From Erwinia pyri (GTDB lineage Bacteria; Pseudomonadota; Gammaproteobacteria; Enterobacterales; Enterobacteriaceae): 64,000 bases of DNA. The position numbers and the translations under genes were made by a program. The DNA is taken from positions 1,674,001 to 1,738,000 of the forward strand of contig NZ_CP132353.1 of the NCBI RefSeq assembly GCF_030758455.1, written 5' to 3'. The notes under the pieces are model-generated. The model ran no database searches. It was not told the DNA's origin and worked only from the letters and a program-made list of their open reading frames with translations. Below are positions 18,758 through 27,214 of the stretch, piece by piece (positions within the stretch are counted from its first letter, which is position 1; each line of letters opens with the position of its first letter).

Positions 18758-18777
18758 AACGTCCGCTTTTCGCTTAT
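18758..18777 (+). repeat. dispersed palindromic repeat, copy c (left arm)
   Basis: AACGTCCGCTTTTCGCTTA, the left arm and inner block of the repeat. A very degenerate right part may run to about 18813 (ending AACATT). Lies between the amidase terminator and the LysR gene. Confidence 0.55.
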
Positions 18778-18849
18778 ACCTGACTTATCCTGGCAGGATG
18801 GGGAATCAACATTCTGATGTTCATTGCCATAGGAGGGGGCTTAAGCATT

Positions 18850-19752
18850 TTAAAAATGGTCAATCAGATGATCCAGGAAGGCACGCACAGCTGGATTAGA
18901 GCGCCGGCTTTCATGCCAGAGTGCCGAAATATTATGCCGCTCTACAGTAAAATCGGCGAGAACCGGAACAAGTCTTTTATTCTTGACCCATGACTCAGCC
19001 ATAAAACTCGTTGCCATTCCTATCCCGGCCCCGGCAGCAACCGATGCGAGTACGGCTTCACTTGCGTCAACAACGATTTCAGAAGAGGGCAGGATCTCTG
19101 TCTCTCGCTCTCCCACCTGAAAAGGCCAGCGAAAAAGCTGCCCTGTATTTTGATAACGCAGATTTACCGTTTTATGGCTAATGAGGTCGTTTGGATTTTC
19201 AGGGGCAGAGCAGTTAGCCAGATATTCAGGCGAGGCATAGCAACCCATCCGGTACGGCGAAAGACGGCGAGAAAGAAGATTTGAATCGGCAAGATCGCCG
19301 AGCCGCACCGCAATATCAATACTCTCATCCACGATACTTATCACGTGGTCGCTCAACCGTAAGTCAATTGTCACTTTTGGATAAAGCGCGCAGAACTGCG
19401 GAAGCGCAGGAGCGATCATATGGAGGCCAATCGGATACGATGTCGCAATGCGTAGTGTACCTGCGGGCTCTGCGCGGGCGCGTTTCGCTATCTGCTCAAT
19501 CTCGTCAGCATCCTGCAGCAGTCGTAAAGCTCGCTCATGAAGCTCCCGGCCTTCTGCGGTCAGAACCAACGAACGCGTCGTGCGGGTAAACAAGGTAACG
19601 CCAAGATGCGCCTCCAGCCGCTGAATGCTCTTACTGATAGCGGAAGGGGAAACTGACAGCGAGCGGGCGGCAGCAGTGTAGCTGCCGAGCGAGCCAGCAC
19701 GAGCGAATGCAATTAAGCCTGTGAGCCTTTCAAACCCTATTTGTTCCTTCAT
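18850..19752 (-). CDS. LysR-family regulator (CrgA/AaeR-like)
   Basis: 300 aa. N-terminal winged helix of the LysR type ([20 protein letters not shown], then [18 protein letters not shown]) and a type-2 periplasmic-binding-like effector domain. It is divergent from the oxidoreductase gene at 19844 across a 91-bp gap, and the likely regulator of it and of the small gene behind it. The same LysR/oxidoreductase/ABM arrangement recurs at 24558-27075. Confidence 0.92.
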   Translation of the reverse strand: MKEQIGFERLTGLIAFARAGSLGSYTAAARSLSVSPSAISKSIQRLEAHLGVTLFTRTTRSLVLTAEGRELHERALRLLQDADEIEQIAKRARAEPAGTLRIATSYPIGLHMIAPALPQFCALYPKVTIDLRLSDHVISIVDESIDIAVRLGDLADSNLLSRRLSPYRMGCYASPEYLANCSAPENPNDLISHKTVNLRYQNTGQLFRWPFQVGERETEILPSSEIVVDASEAVLASVAAGAGIGMATSFMAESWVKNKRLVPVLADFTVERHNISALWHESRRSNPAVRAFLDHLIDHF

Positions 19753-19843
19753 CGCACAATTAAAGCGAAATCCAGCCCAATTATCAACGCCAGATAGTAG
19801 TTATATCATCTGTTCACTGATTACTTTTTAAAGTGAGATTGTG

Positions 19844-20860
19844 ATGACCGGGATGATGAAAGCGGTACAGCTTCATGCGTTTGGTGGGCCAGAGAACCTA
19901 CAGTATGAAGAGACAGCCCGTCCGGTAGTGGGAAGCGATGAAGTACTTGTGAAAGTCCATGCGGCTGGCCTTAATCCACCCGACTGGTATCTGCGCAACG
20001 GTTATCGGGTGCTGCCGCCTGAATGGTGGCCTGACTCAACATTTCCGCTCATTCTGGGAACAGATGTATCAGGCGTAGTCGCGGCCGTCGGTGAGGATAT
20101 TTCAGATTTCACCCCCGGCGATGAGGTTTATTCAATGGTGCGTTTCCCTCAGGGATTCATGCAGGGTAGCGGCGCTTATGCTGACTACGTGAGCGTATCC
20201 TCCTCAGAACTGGCAATAAAACCTTCAGGGATCGGACATGTTCAGGCTGCGGGCGCGCCGATGTCGCTGCTTACTGCCTGGCAGTTCCTGGTCGGGCTGG
20301 GTCACGATGCACCCAATCCTTTTCAGTCTTTCAGGCATACACCTGTTCCCTTAGAAGGGCGCACGGTGCTGGTAAACGGTGCCGGTGGAGGCGTGGGGCA
20401 TCTTGCGGTGCAGATAGCTAAGTGGAAAGGTGCCCGGGTAATCGCCGTGGCATCATCGCGGAATAGGGAACTCATGCGCGATCTGGGAGCAGATGAGTTT
20501 ATCGACTACACCAAAACAGCAGCCGAAACAGCAGTAAAAAATGTCGATCTTGTCCTTGATGCGGTTGGCGGTGCAAACATGGAGCGCTTCCTGAGCTCTA
20601 TAAAACAGGGCGGATCGCTGTTCCTTGTTAACCCTCTGGGTTTTGCCGGACAGGATGAAGCTGTCCGAAAAAGTATTACCGTATCAACCACGCAGGTACG
20701 TTCAAATGGTGCGCAATTAGCTGAAGCTGGCAACCTTCTGGATAAGGGAATTATCCGGGTTGTAATTGACAGCACCTACCCATTAGCCATGGCATCCGCT
20801 GCCCATCAGCGCGCTGCCAGGGGAAGTATTCAGGGCAAGATAGTACTCACTAACTTTTGA
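19844..20860 (+). CDS. quinone-oxidoreductase-like MDR enzyme (zinc-free)
   Basis: 338 aa of the medium-chain dehydrogenase/reductase superfamily. Nucleotide loop NGAGGGVGHLAVQIAKWKGA at the start of the Rossmann domain, catalytic-domain segment LGTDVSGVVAAVGEDI, and no cysteine zinc ligands, so a QOR-type NAD(P)H:quinone or enone reductase. A GTG sits directly before the chosen ATG (19844), and further ATGs follow at 19853 and 19856, so the exact start is uncertain by a few codons. Divergent from the LysR gene and followed 62 bp later by an ABM-domain gene. Confidence 0.88.
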   Translation: MTGMMKAVQLHAFGGPENLQYEETARPVVGSDEVLVKVHAAGLNPPDWYLRNGYRVLPPEWWPDSTFPLILGTDVSGVVAAVGEDISDFTPGDEVYSMVRFPQGFMQGSGAYADYVSVSSSELAIKPSGIGHVQAAGAPMSLLTAWQFLVGLGHDAPNPFQSFRHTPVPLEGRTVLVNGAGGGVGHLAVQIAKWKGARVIAVASSRNRELMRDLGADEFIDYTKTAAETAVKNVDLVLDAVGGANMERFLSSIKQGGSLFLVNPLGFAGQDEAVRKSITVSTTQVRSNGAQLAEAGNLLDKGIIRVVIDSTYPLAMASAAHQRAARGSIQGKIVLTNF

Positions 20861-20922
20861 TTATCATTTCCCCGGTCTGCAATTAGTTGAGTTCAGGCAG
20901 ATGGCAATAAAAGGAGATTAAG

Positions 20923-21225
20923 ATGCTTATCATCAGCGGTTATATTCACGTCGAGCCTGCGGAACTGGGACAATTCATGAGCGATATAAAGTTTCTGTCT
21001 GAAGCCGTGCGACAGCGCGAAGGAAACTATGCGTATGACATAGCCGTGGAGGATTGTCCGGCTGGAAAATTGCTTATATCTGAGCGCTGGAAAGATCAGG
21101 CTGCACTGAGCGCCCACCTTGAATCTGCGGATACTCTGGCGTTTATCCATCGATGGCAGAGCCGAATGAAAGGGGAGGTCCTGAAGTATGACGCTTTTAA
21201 TGAAAGAGGGCTGATGGAATTGTAA
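20923..21225 (+). CDS. antibiotic-biosynthesis-monooxygenase (ABM) fold protein
   Basis: 100-aa dimeric alpha+beta-barrel type protein like YgiN/ActVA-Orf6. It opens with the strand IISGYIHVEP, has the YAYDIA strand, and the family ERWKDQAALSAHLESADTLAF helix region. AAAAGGAGA precedes the ATG. Family members oxidise quinols or polyketide intermediates without cofactors, or degrade signals. Position behind a QOR-like gene suggests joint handling of a quinone. No recognisable terminator follows; a repeat copy lies 52 bp downstream. Confidence 0.82.
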   Translation: MLIISGYIHVEPAELGQFMSDIKFLSEAVRQREGNYAYDIAVEDCPAGKLLISERWKDQAALSAHLESADTLAFIHRWQSRMKGEVLKYDAFNERGLMEL

Positions 21226-21277
21226 GGACCATCAGATGCTAATGGTGCTTGCGTCATGATTACGGGCCTTCACTTTT

Positions 21278-21307
21278 AATGTCCGCTTTGTGCCAGAAGC
21301 GGACATT
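21278..21307 (+). repeat. dispersed palindromic repeat, copy d (compact form)
   Basis: Perfect palindromic arms AATGTCCGCTT and AAGCGGACATT (11 bp) around an 8-base centre TGTGCCAG. The central 38 bp of the full form are absent. Lies between the ABM gene and the SDR gene. Confidence 0.75.
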
Positions 21308-21446
21308 GCTAATCCCCTGACACACGCTAAACAGTTTGCAGTGCAGCTTATTTCTGTTCCTCATGTAAAAAAGGCATTAACTGAAAGATGTCACTTAACT
21401 TCCTCATGTATATCTACATCCATACATAGTCATCAGGAAAGGATGA

Positions 21447-22187
21447 ATGAAAATGCTGAGAGGTAAAAGAGCTGTTATTACTGGTGGCGGCGGGGGATTT
21501 GGCCAGGCGCTGTGCGTGTGGCTGGCACGAGAGGGCGTCGAGGTGGATTTTTGCGCACGGCGGGCTGAAGATATTCAAAAAACCTGCAGCATCATCACAG
21601 CTGAAAGCGGCATTGCAAAAGGGTATATCTGTGATTTATCCCGGTCTGAATCCCTTTCTCAGTTTTCTTCACAACTGTTAATTTCAGACAAGCCTATAGA
21701 CATTTTAATCCTGAATGCTGCTCAGTGGTTGTCAGGGAGATTAGACGATCAGCCTGACACAGAAATTATCAATACCGTCAGTTCAGGTCTGACAGGTTCG
21801 ATTCTACTGACTCAGGCTCTGCTGCCCGGGTTAAGACGTTCAGACAATGCTGATATCGTCTCAATTATATCTTCATGTGGGATCCCGAATTTTACGGATT
21901 CAATTGCGCATCCTGCTTTTTTCGCCAGCAAACATGGGCTTAGCGGGTTTATCACCAAACTGTCACAGCAGTTGTCCGAAGAAAACATACGTGTGACCGG
22001 GTTGTATCCACCGGATTTCGAACTTACAGGGTTAGATACGCTTGTCGACAGTGAATCCAGAATGGGGGAACGTCTGATGAATGGGCGCTCAGTCTGGGAA
22101 ACAATTCGTTTTGTGCTGACTCAGCCACGTAGTTGTCATATAAGCAGCATCTACTTTCAAGGTCCAACTCGCGAAGACCTGGGATAA
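21447..22187 (+). CDS. short-chain dehydrogenase-like protein lacking the catalytic tyrosine
   Basis: 246 aa, normal SDR length. Glycine motif TGGGGGFG at residues 12-19, the NAA-type motif at N90 and Ser142/143 in IISS are present. The YxxxK motif reads FFASK: Phe158 stands where Tyr is expected, with Lys162 kept. It may be catalytically weak or have a shifted mechanism. ATGs at 21447 and 21453 both follow AGGAAAGGA; I took the first. It stands alone between repeat copies d and e; no regulator adjoins it. Confidence 0.82.
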   Translation: MKMLRGKRAVITGGGGGFGQALCVWLAREGVEVDFCARRAEDIQKTCSIITAESGIAKGYICDLSRSESLSQFSSQLLISDKPIDILILNAAQWLSGRLDDQPDTEIINTVSSGLTGSILLTQALLPGLRRSDNADIVSIISSCGIPNFTDSIAHPAFFASKHGLSGFITKLSQQLSEENIRVTGLYPPDFELTGLDTLVDSESRMGERLMNGRSVWETIRFVLTQPRSCHISSIYFQGPTREDLG

Positions 22188-22225
22188 GAGTGGCTAAAAG
22201 CTAATAGAGTTAAATAAAAATTCAT

Positions 22226-22293
22226 ACTTCCGCTTCTCGCTCATGGCGGACCGTCCGTTCGCATCGGGCTGCTGTGTGCCAGGAGCGGACATT
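22226..22293 (+). repeat. dispersed palindromic repeat, copy e (full form)
   Basis: 68 bp: left arm ACTTCCGCTTCTCGCTCATG, an inner GGCGGACC, and right part CTGCTGTGTGCCAGGAGCGG followed by ACATT. The same length as copy f, and nearly identical to it at both ends with a divergent middle. Lies between the SDR and the PobA-like gene. Confidence 0.8.
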
Positions 22294-22446
22294 TGTCTGG
22301 CCTCTACGAGTGCGTGTTTCTCCCCCCATTTCAGTCGTCCAGACAAGCGAAATCGAATGAACGCTGTTGATAATCAGTGAGGAGGTGGCGGCGGCCATGA
22401 ACTTCCAGCCGCCTATTTAAGTAGTTTATCGTTGGTTGGGTTGCCG

Positions 22447-23625
22447 TTAATTCGTGCCGCGTTGGTATTCGCCGTGCAGGCGCGCTGCTGCAGGGGAGGC
22501 AAAGAGATTATTCAGACGGGAGCGTGCCGTCATCTGGCGGAATGTGCCTTGCTGGGCCGGATTGCCGGCATCATGCATTGTGTCTGTCATCCAGACTGCA
22601 AAATCCTGATAGTTCCAGATGCGTGGCAGGCAAGTATCGGTGTAGCTATCGAGGGTTCTCCTGTCCTGATTGCGCTCGGCGTCCAACAGGGCCTGTGCAA
22701 GAACATCCACATCGTAAAGTGCCATGTTCATGCCCTTTGCACTGGCAGGCGGCACCATATGGGCCGCATCGCCGGCGAGGAAAAGATTGCCATACTGCAT
22801 TGGTGCATAGACGACGGACCGTAACGGCACGAAGTCGATATTGTGCACCACGGCATTCTGGATAGTGTCATCGTTCAGGCGGAGGCGAATTTCGTCCCAG
22901 ATGCGTTTCTCTGGCCAGTCCTCGGCAGTGTCGGTCAATGCGCATTGCAGATAATAGCGACTGCGCTGCGGCCCGCGCGGCAACTGTCCGACAAAGCCGT
23001 GATCGCTGACAGCCATGATCGGATCACCTGTCACCGGGGCCTCAACCAATGCGGCCATCCAGGCATAGCCGAACTCATGAACATACCGGGTCAAAACTCC
23101 ATCGGGAATGGATGCTCGGCTGACGCCACGATCGGCATCGCACCCGACGATAAAGTCGCAGGCTATCTCGTGATGGCCGCCGGCGTCGGAATAGGCCACT
23201 GAGGGGCGGCGGTCCGCCTCATTGGTGATCACCACGTCGGCGACCTCGAAGCGCACATCGCCCGCCATGGCGTCGATCAATTCCCGCAACAGGTTGTTGA
23301 CCAGCATTTGCTGAGTGCAGAACCGGCTCTGCGCGTCTCCCTCGGCACCGATATCAAAAATGCGGCCAACGCCATTGACGCGATAATCGATTGTCTGGGC
23401 GACGGGGCCAGCAAGGAGATTGTCGGCCAGTCCCCAGCGCTCGAACATCTCCACCCCGCGCGCCTCGACAACTCCTGCTCTCTGGCGAACCTCGACATAA
23501 GTGCGATTGCGCCGCTCCAGTACCACGCAGGGTACGCCGGATTTCTGCAGAAATGTTGCCAGCGTCAGACCAGCCACGCCCGCACCGATAATGGCAACCT
23601 TCGTCTCTTCGTAACTTATAGTCAT
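22447..23625 (-). CDS. PobA-like flavin-dependent aromatic hydroxylase
   Basis: 392-aa group A FAD monooxygenase, the same length as 4-hydroxybenzoate 3-hydroxylase (PobA). The FAD motifs are intact: GAGVAG at residues 14-19, the GCDADRG motif mid-protein and FLAGDAAHMVPPASAKGMN in the C-terminal half. The RAGV and RSRYYLQ segments align with PobA. The C-terminal active-site stretch differs (NNLF where PobA has a YYLG-type tyrosine), so the substrate may not be 4-hydroxybenzoate. It is divergent from a TetR gene (97-bp gap). Base use looks GC-richer than the flanking modules, hinting at transfer. Confidence 0.82.
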   Translation of the reverse strand: MTISYEETKVAIIGAGVAGLTLATFLQKSGVPCVVLERRNRTYVEVRQRAGVVEARGVEMFERWGLADNLLAGPVAQTIDYRVNGVGRIFDIGAEGDAQSRFCTQQMLVNNLLRELIDAMAGDVRFEVADVVITNEADRRPSVAYSDAGGHHEIACDFIVGCDADRGVSRASIPDGVLTRYVHEFGYAWMAALVEAPVTGDPIMAVSDHGFVGQLPRGPQRSRYYLQCALTDTAEDWPEKRIWDEIRLRLNDDTIQNAVVHNIDFVPLRSVVYAPMQYGNLFLAGDAAHMVPPASAKGMNMALYDVDVLAQALLDAERNQDRRTLDSYTDTCLPRIWNYQDFAVWMTDTMHDAGNPAQQGTFRQMTARSRLNNLFASPAAARLHGEYQRGTN

Positions 23626-23722
23626 GTTTCTTCCTTCAATCGTTTCACATTGAAATTCATGAAGTTAAAAATATAATCTTTTAGTTACATTCGGTAGTCA
23701 CATACGCTGGCAGAGGTTTTGA

Positions 23723-24340
23723 ATGCGAAAGAAGATTGATATCTCCTTGAAAAAAGAAGCGAAACAACAGCGAGCGATCGCAACAGTTGCGGCCATCGTC
23801 GAGGCCGCTACTTACATTTTGCGGAAAGAGGGGCCCGCCGGTTTTACGGCGAACAAGGTCGCAGAGAAAGCCGGAGTCAATATATCTTCTTTCTATCAGT
23901 ATTTTCCCAATAAGGAGGCGCTGCTCTTTCACATCACCAAGCTGAACTGGGAGCGGCAGTTGCGGCAACTCACGCCCATCCTCATCCAGACTGGCCCCGA
24001 ACATTCTCGCAAGTTGCGCGATTTCATTCGCGAGTTCTTCATAATCGAAGCAGCCGAGGCCGACCTACGACAGGCTCTGAGGATCGCATCGATTGACCTG
24101 AGAGAGACCGACGAATTTAAGGCGCTGATCTCCAAAGGAGCCGATCTGACCAGAACTTTTATCGAAACCGCAGTAGGCTTGCCGGATAAGAGCGACCTCG
24201 ATTTCACTGTGAACTTTATCGTGCTGCTCGTGACCAGCTTTGCCGAAAGGTCTACGAATGAGGGAATTACAGGAGCTGAACTCATTCGTCAGGCCGATCT
24301 GCTGACCGACATTTTGGTCGGGCATTTTAAGATCGCCTGA
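23723..24340 (+). CDS. TetR-family regulator of the PobA-like gene
   Basis: 205 aa. N-terminal TetR helix-turn-helix (EGPAGFTANKVAEKAGVNIS, then SFYQYFPNKEALLFH) with a C-terminal ligand domain rich in acidic and hydrophobic residues. Unusual lysine- and glutamine-rich start (MRKKIDISLKKEAKQQRA). Divergent from the hydroxylase gene and bounded on the right by repeat copy f, so the two genes form one unit. Confidence 0.9.
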   Translation: MRKKIDISLKKEAKQQRAIATVAAIVEAATYILRKEGPAGFTANKVAEKAGVNISSFYQYFPNKEALLFHITKLNWERQLRQLTPILIQTGPEHSRKLRDFIREFFIIEAAEADLRQALRIASIDLRETDEFKALISKGADLTRTFIETAVGLPDKSDLDFTVNFIVLLVTSFAERSTNEGITGAELIRQADLLTDILVGHFKIA

Positions 24341-24437
24341 ACAAAAAGATGTAAAAAAAGCTTGTGACGCGAAACACATCCCCAAAAGCCGAGATTTCAC
24401 GTCCGACGTCTTTGACTAGCAAAGTTCGCTTAGTGTG

Positions 24438-24505
24438 ACTTCCGCTTCTCGCTCTTAGCAGACCTCACTCCCGCGTCAGTCTGCTGTGTACCAGGAGCGG
24501 ACATT
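24438..24505 (+). repeat. dispersed palindromic repeat, copy f (full form)
   Basis: 68 bp: ACTTCCGCTTCTCGCTCTTA ... CTGCTGTGTACCAGGAGCGG then ACATT. Ends match copy e almost base for base; the middle differs. Lies between the TetR and LysR genes in a 217-bp gap with nothing else visible. Confidence 0.8.
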
Positions 24506-24557
24506 CGCCACTAAAAAATAATCAGTTCATCGCGTTTCTGGTTGCCGCTGACCTAAT

Positions 24558-25475
24558 TTAATCCGTAAAAGGAAACTGCACACTCAGACGATCGAAATGC
24601 GACTTGAATTCCGCATATAATGCTCTGGCCGTGGGGGTTATCTGACTCCGATGAGGAGAGATAAAACTAAGCGGATTTTTTACACCTGTCAGATGAGGTA
24701 GTACCGGCACCAGCCGGTTTTCAGCAATATCCTGATGCACATCTAACCAGGACTTATAGGCGATACCGACGCCTTCAAGAGCAAGTCTGCGTGAAGTTTC
24801 AGAGTCATTACAGACAAAGCGACTTTTCACGGAAAGCGTATGCTTTTGCTGGTTATTGTAAAAGGACCAGCTGGCATAGGGATGACCATTCAGCGTAAAA
24901 AGAATACAATCCCGATCAGCAATCTCCTCCAGCGAGTGCGGCGCACCGTGATGTTCAAGGTAGGCGGGCGATGCGACAAGGATACGTTTATTGTATTCCG
25001 CTAGTGGCAGAGCAACGTAGCTTTTATCCGGCAGAATTCCGTAACGCACGGCGATATCAACAGGGTGCTGATGTACGTCGCTGACAGTATCTGTAAACAT
25101 CAGGTTTACCGCCACCCCGGGGTGTTTCTTACAAAAGGCGGTGATCAGCGGCAGCAGAGTACTTCTGCCGACGTCTGACGGCATTGAAATACGTAATTCA
25201 TCCTTCAGTTCTCCAGTCTGATTCTCCAGACTTTCACTTCCCGCCCTGATCACTTCCAGCATCTCATGAGCATAGGGAAGATAGGTTGCTCCCTCTCGCG
25301 TCATTCTTAAGCTGCGGGTTGTACGTACAAAAAGCCTGACGCCGAGCGTTTTCTCCAGCCGCAATATCGCAGCACTTACCTGTGCAGGCATTATGCCTGA
25401 TTCTCTGGCTACGCTGGAAAAGCTTCCCAGCTGAGTAGTCCGCACAAACATTCTGACATCTTCAATTCTCAGCAT
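24558..25475 (-). CDS. LysR-family regulator (CrgA/AaeR-like), second module
   Basis: 305 aa from the ATG at 25475; the open frame runs 58 codons further upstream, but that part has no LysR similarity, while MLRIEDVRMFV is the normal LysR opening and AAGGT precedes it. Helix-turn-helix GSFSSVARESGIMPAQVSAA followed by RLEKTLGVRLFVRTTRSLRM. Divergent from the oxidoreductase at 25653 with a 177-bp control region. The TRSL segment is close to that of the LysR at 18850, suggesting related subfamilies. Confidence 0.92.
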   Translation of the reverse strand: MLRIEDVRMFVRTTQLGSFSSVARESGIMPAQVSAAILRLEKTLGVRLFVRTTRSLRMTREGATYLPYAHEMLEVIRAGSESLENQTGELKDELRISMPSDVGRSTLLPLITAFCKKHPGVAVNLMFTDTVSDVHQHPVDIAVRYGILPDKSYVALPLAEYNKRILVASPAYLEHHGAPHSLEEIADRDCILFTLNGHPYASWSFYNNQQKHTLSVKSRFVCNDSETSRRLALEGVGIAYKSWLDVHQDIAENRLVPVLPHLTGVKNPLSFISPHRSQITPTARALYAEFKSHFDRLSVQFPFTD

Positions 25476-25652
25476 TCTGCATTCTACCTTCAGCAGAGAG
25501 ATATACACGGGGAATAAGAACGGGAGCATGCGTGATTTACACTTTAAACGTGTAAATCTTACTCTGATTTGTTGGTTTTTGTATCGGAAATATTGCTTTA
25601 AAGTTTTAACAACAGATAAGCAGTTACTTACCGATATCCAAAGGATCACAGT

Positions 25653-26654
25653 ATGAAAGCCATTGTTTATAAAGATAATAAGTTACCCGTTACGGATGCG
25701 GATTCACTTTATGAGACCATCCTCCCTAAACCACAACCGGGCAGGCATGATCTGCTGGTCAGGGTTGCGGCTATCGCAGTTAATCCTGTCGACACCAAAG
25801 TGCGCCGTAATGCTGCCGTGACTGAACCACGGGTACTCGGATGGGATGCCGCTGGCATCGTTGAGGCAGTGGGCGAAGATGTCAGCCTGTTTAAACCGGG
25901 TGACGAAGTTTACTATGCAGGCTCTCTTATGCGGGCAGGCTCCTATGCGGAATATGCACTGGTTGATGAGAGAATCGCTGGCCGTAAACCCGCGTCACTT
26001 TCCATGTCAGAAGCCGCTGCGCTGCCGCTCACCTCTCTCACTGCCTGGGAGCTGCTGTTTGACCGCCTTGAGGTCAATGAGGGCAATAACGACGTATTGC
26101 TTATTATTGGTGCCGGTGGTGGTGTTGGCTCTATCCTGACTCAGTTTGCCGCCAGCCTGACAAACCTGACTATTGTAGGCACCTGTTCACGCCCTGAAAC
26201 CGCTGAATGGGTCAAATCGCTTGGCGCTCACCATATTATTGACCACACACAGCCTTTTGCGCCTCAGCTTAAAGAGCTGGGAATCAGCGGTGTACGCTAC
26301 GTTGCCAGCCTGACGCATACCGACAAACACTATCAGCAGATTGTTGAAGTTATGGCACCGCAGGGAAGGCTTGCGGTAATTGACGATCCTGAGACGCTTG
26401 ACGCTATGCCGCTTAAGACCAAATCCATTTCGCTTCACTGGGAACTGATGTTTACCCGATCGATGTTTACCACTCCTGATATGCAAAGCCAGCATCAGAT
26501 CCTGACGGACCTCAGTGAGCTCATCGATAAGAAGGTAATCCGTACAACACTGGGTGAACATTTTGGACCCATAACGGCTGAAAATATTCGCCGCGCGCAT
26601 GCCGTGATTGAATCCGGTAAAGCAAAAGGAAAAATTGTGCTGGCAGGATTTTAA
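25653..26654 (+). CDS. quinone-oxidoreductase-like MDR enzyme, second module
   Basis: 333 aa of the zinc-binding-dehydrogenase-like branch near YogA/TIGR02817, but without cysteine zinc ligands. Catalytic-domain motifs AIAVNPVDTKV and GWDAAGIVEAVGEDV, nucleotide loop IGAGGGVGSILTQFA. Starts with MKAIVYKDN after an AAGGA site. Divergent from LysR; followed by an ABM-fold gene, mirroring the module at 18850-21225. Reaction likely NAD(P)H-dependent reduction of a quinone or enal. Confidence 0.9.
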   Translation: MKAIVYKDNKLPVTDADSLYETILPKPQPGRHDLLVRVAAIAVNPVDTKVRRNAAVTEPRVLGWDAAGIVEAVGEDVSLFKPGDEVYYAGSLMRAGSYAEYALVDERIAGRKPASLSMSEAAALPLTSLTAWELLFDRLEVNEGNNDVLLIIGAGGGVGSILTQFAASLTNLTIVGTCSRPETAEWVKSLGAHHIIDHTQPFAPQLKELGISGVRYVASLTHTDKHYQQIVEVMAPQGRLAVIDDPETLDAMPLKTKSISLHWELMFTRSMFTTPDMQSQHQILTDLSELIDKKVIRTTLGEHFGPITAENIRRAHAVIESGKAKGKIVLAGF

Positions 26655-26710
26655 AACTCTGCAGGCTTTTTTAACCCGGCACCTTTTTTAAACCTATACC
26701 GTCCGGCTGA

Positions 26711-26732
26711 GCTTCTTCATTACGGAAGAAGC
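26711..26732 (+). terminator. hairpin between MDR and ABM genes
   Basis: GCTTCTTC and GAAGAAGC around a 6-base loop, 56 bp after the oxidoreductase stop. It lacks a strong T-run, so it may attenuate rather than end transcription. Confidence 0.45.
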
Positions 26733-26763
26733 CGGGCTTTACATGCAAAAAAGAGAGAAATAA

Positions 26764-27075
26764 ATGTTATATCTGGTTTTTAGCGGAAAAATTAAAGAAG
26801 GGAAAGTAGATGATTTTTATGAAAATGTTGCCCGGGTCAGCCAGCAGGCGACACTGAGCCAGGATAAGCCGGTGGTCTATCAGTGGAATAAAAATATCCA
26901 TGACCCCCGCTGTTTTCTGCTGAATGAGCAGTGGGAAAGCGTTGAGGATCTGCATGCCCATTTCGAAACGTTATATACGCTGTTTGGTGAGGCCAGGCCA
27001 ACCGAGCGACTGCCCGCTGCGATTCTGGATTATCTCGATGACGCCAGCGTCGCCTATTACGAGCCGGTAGCGTAA
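26764..27075 (+). CDS. ABM-fold putative quinol monooxygenase, second module
   Basis: 103 aa with the dimeric alpha+beta-barrel pattern: opening strand MLYLVFSGKIKEGKVDDFYE, the VVYQW strand, then LNEQWESVEDLHAHFETL. Behind the second QOR-like gene, as the gene at 20923 is behind the first, though the two small proteins are not near-identical. A strong terminator follows at 27080. Confidence 0.78.
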   Translation: MLYLVFSGKIKEGKVDDFYENVARVSQQATLSQDKPVVYQWNKNIHDPRCFLLNEQWESVEDLHAHFETLYTLFGEARPTERLPAAILDYLDDASVAYYEPVA

Positions 27076-27079
27076 TAAG

Positions 27080-27104
27080 ATGGCCCCTTTTAGGGGCCAT
27101 TTCT
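27080..27104 (+). terminator. hairpin terminator after second ABM gene
   Basis: ATGGCCCC / GGGGCCAT with a 5-base loop, followed by TTTCT, directly after the ABM stop. Confidence 0.8.
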
Positions 27105-27214
27105 GATGATCAGGCCGGCCAGGCCGGTGAGCTCTCATTGACAACCGTTACGGGCAGCTATGTCTCCGGGACATATTCCCGGCACCGCAAAAAAATTAAA
27201 AAGAGTAAATAATA

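Noticed and set aside
22226..24505. Dispersed repeats considered as integron attC sites
   Set aside because: The copies lack the RYYYAAC/GTTRRRY core sites, no integron integrase is present, and cassettes contain divergent gene pairs with their own promoters.
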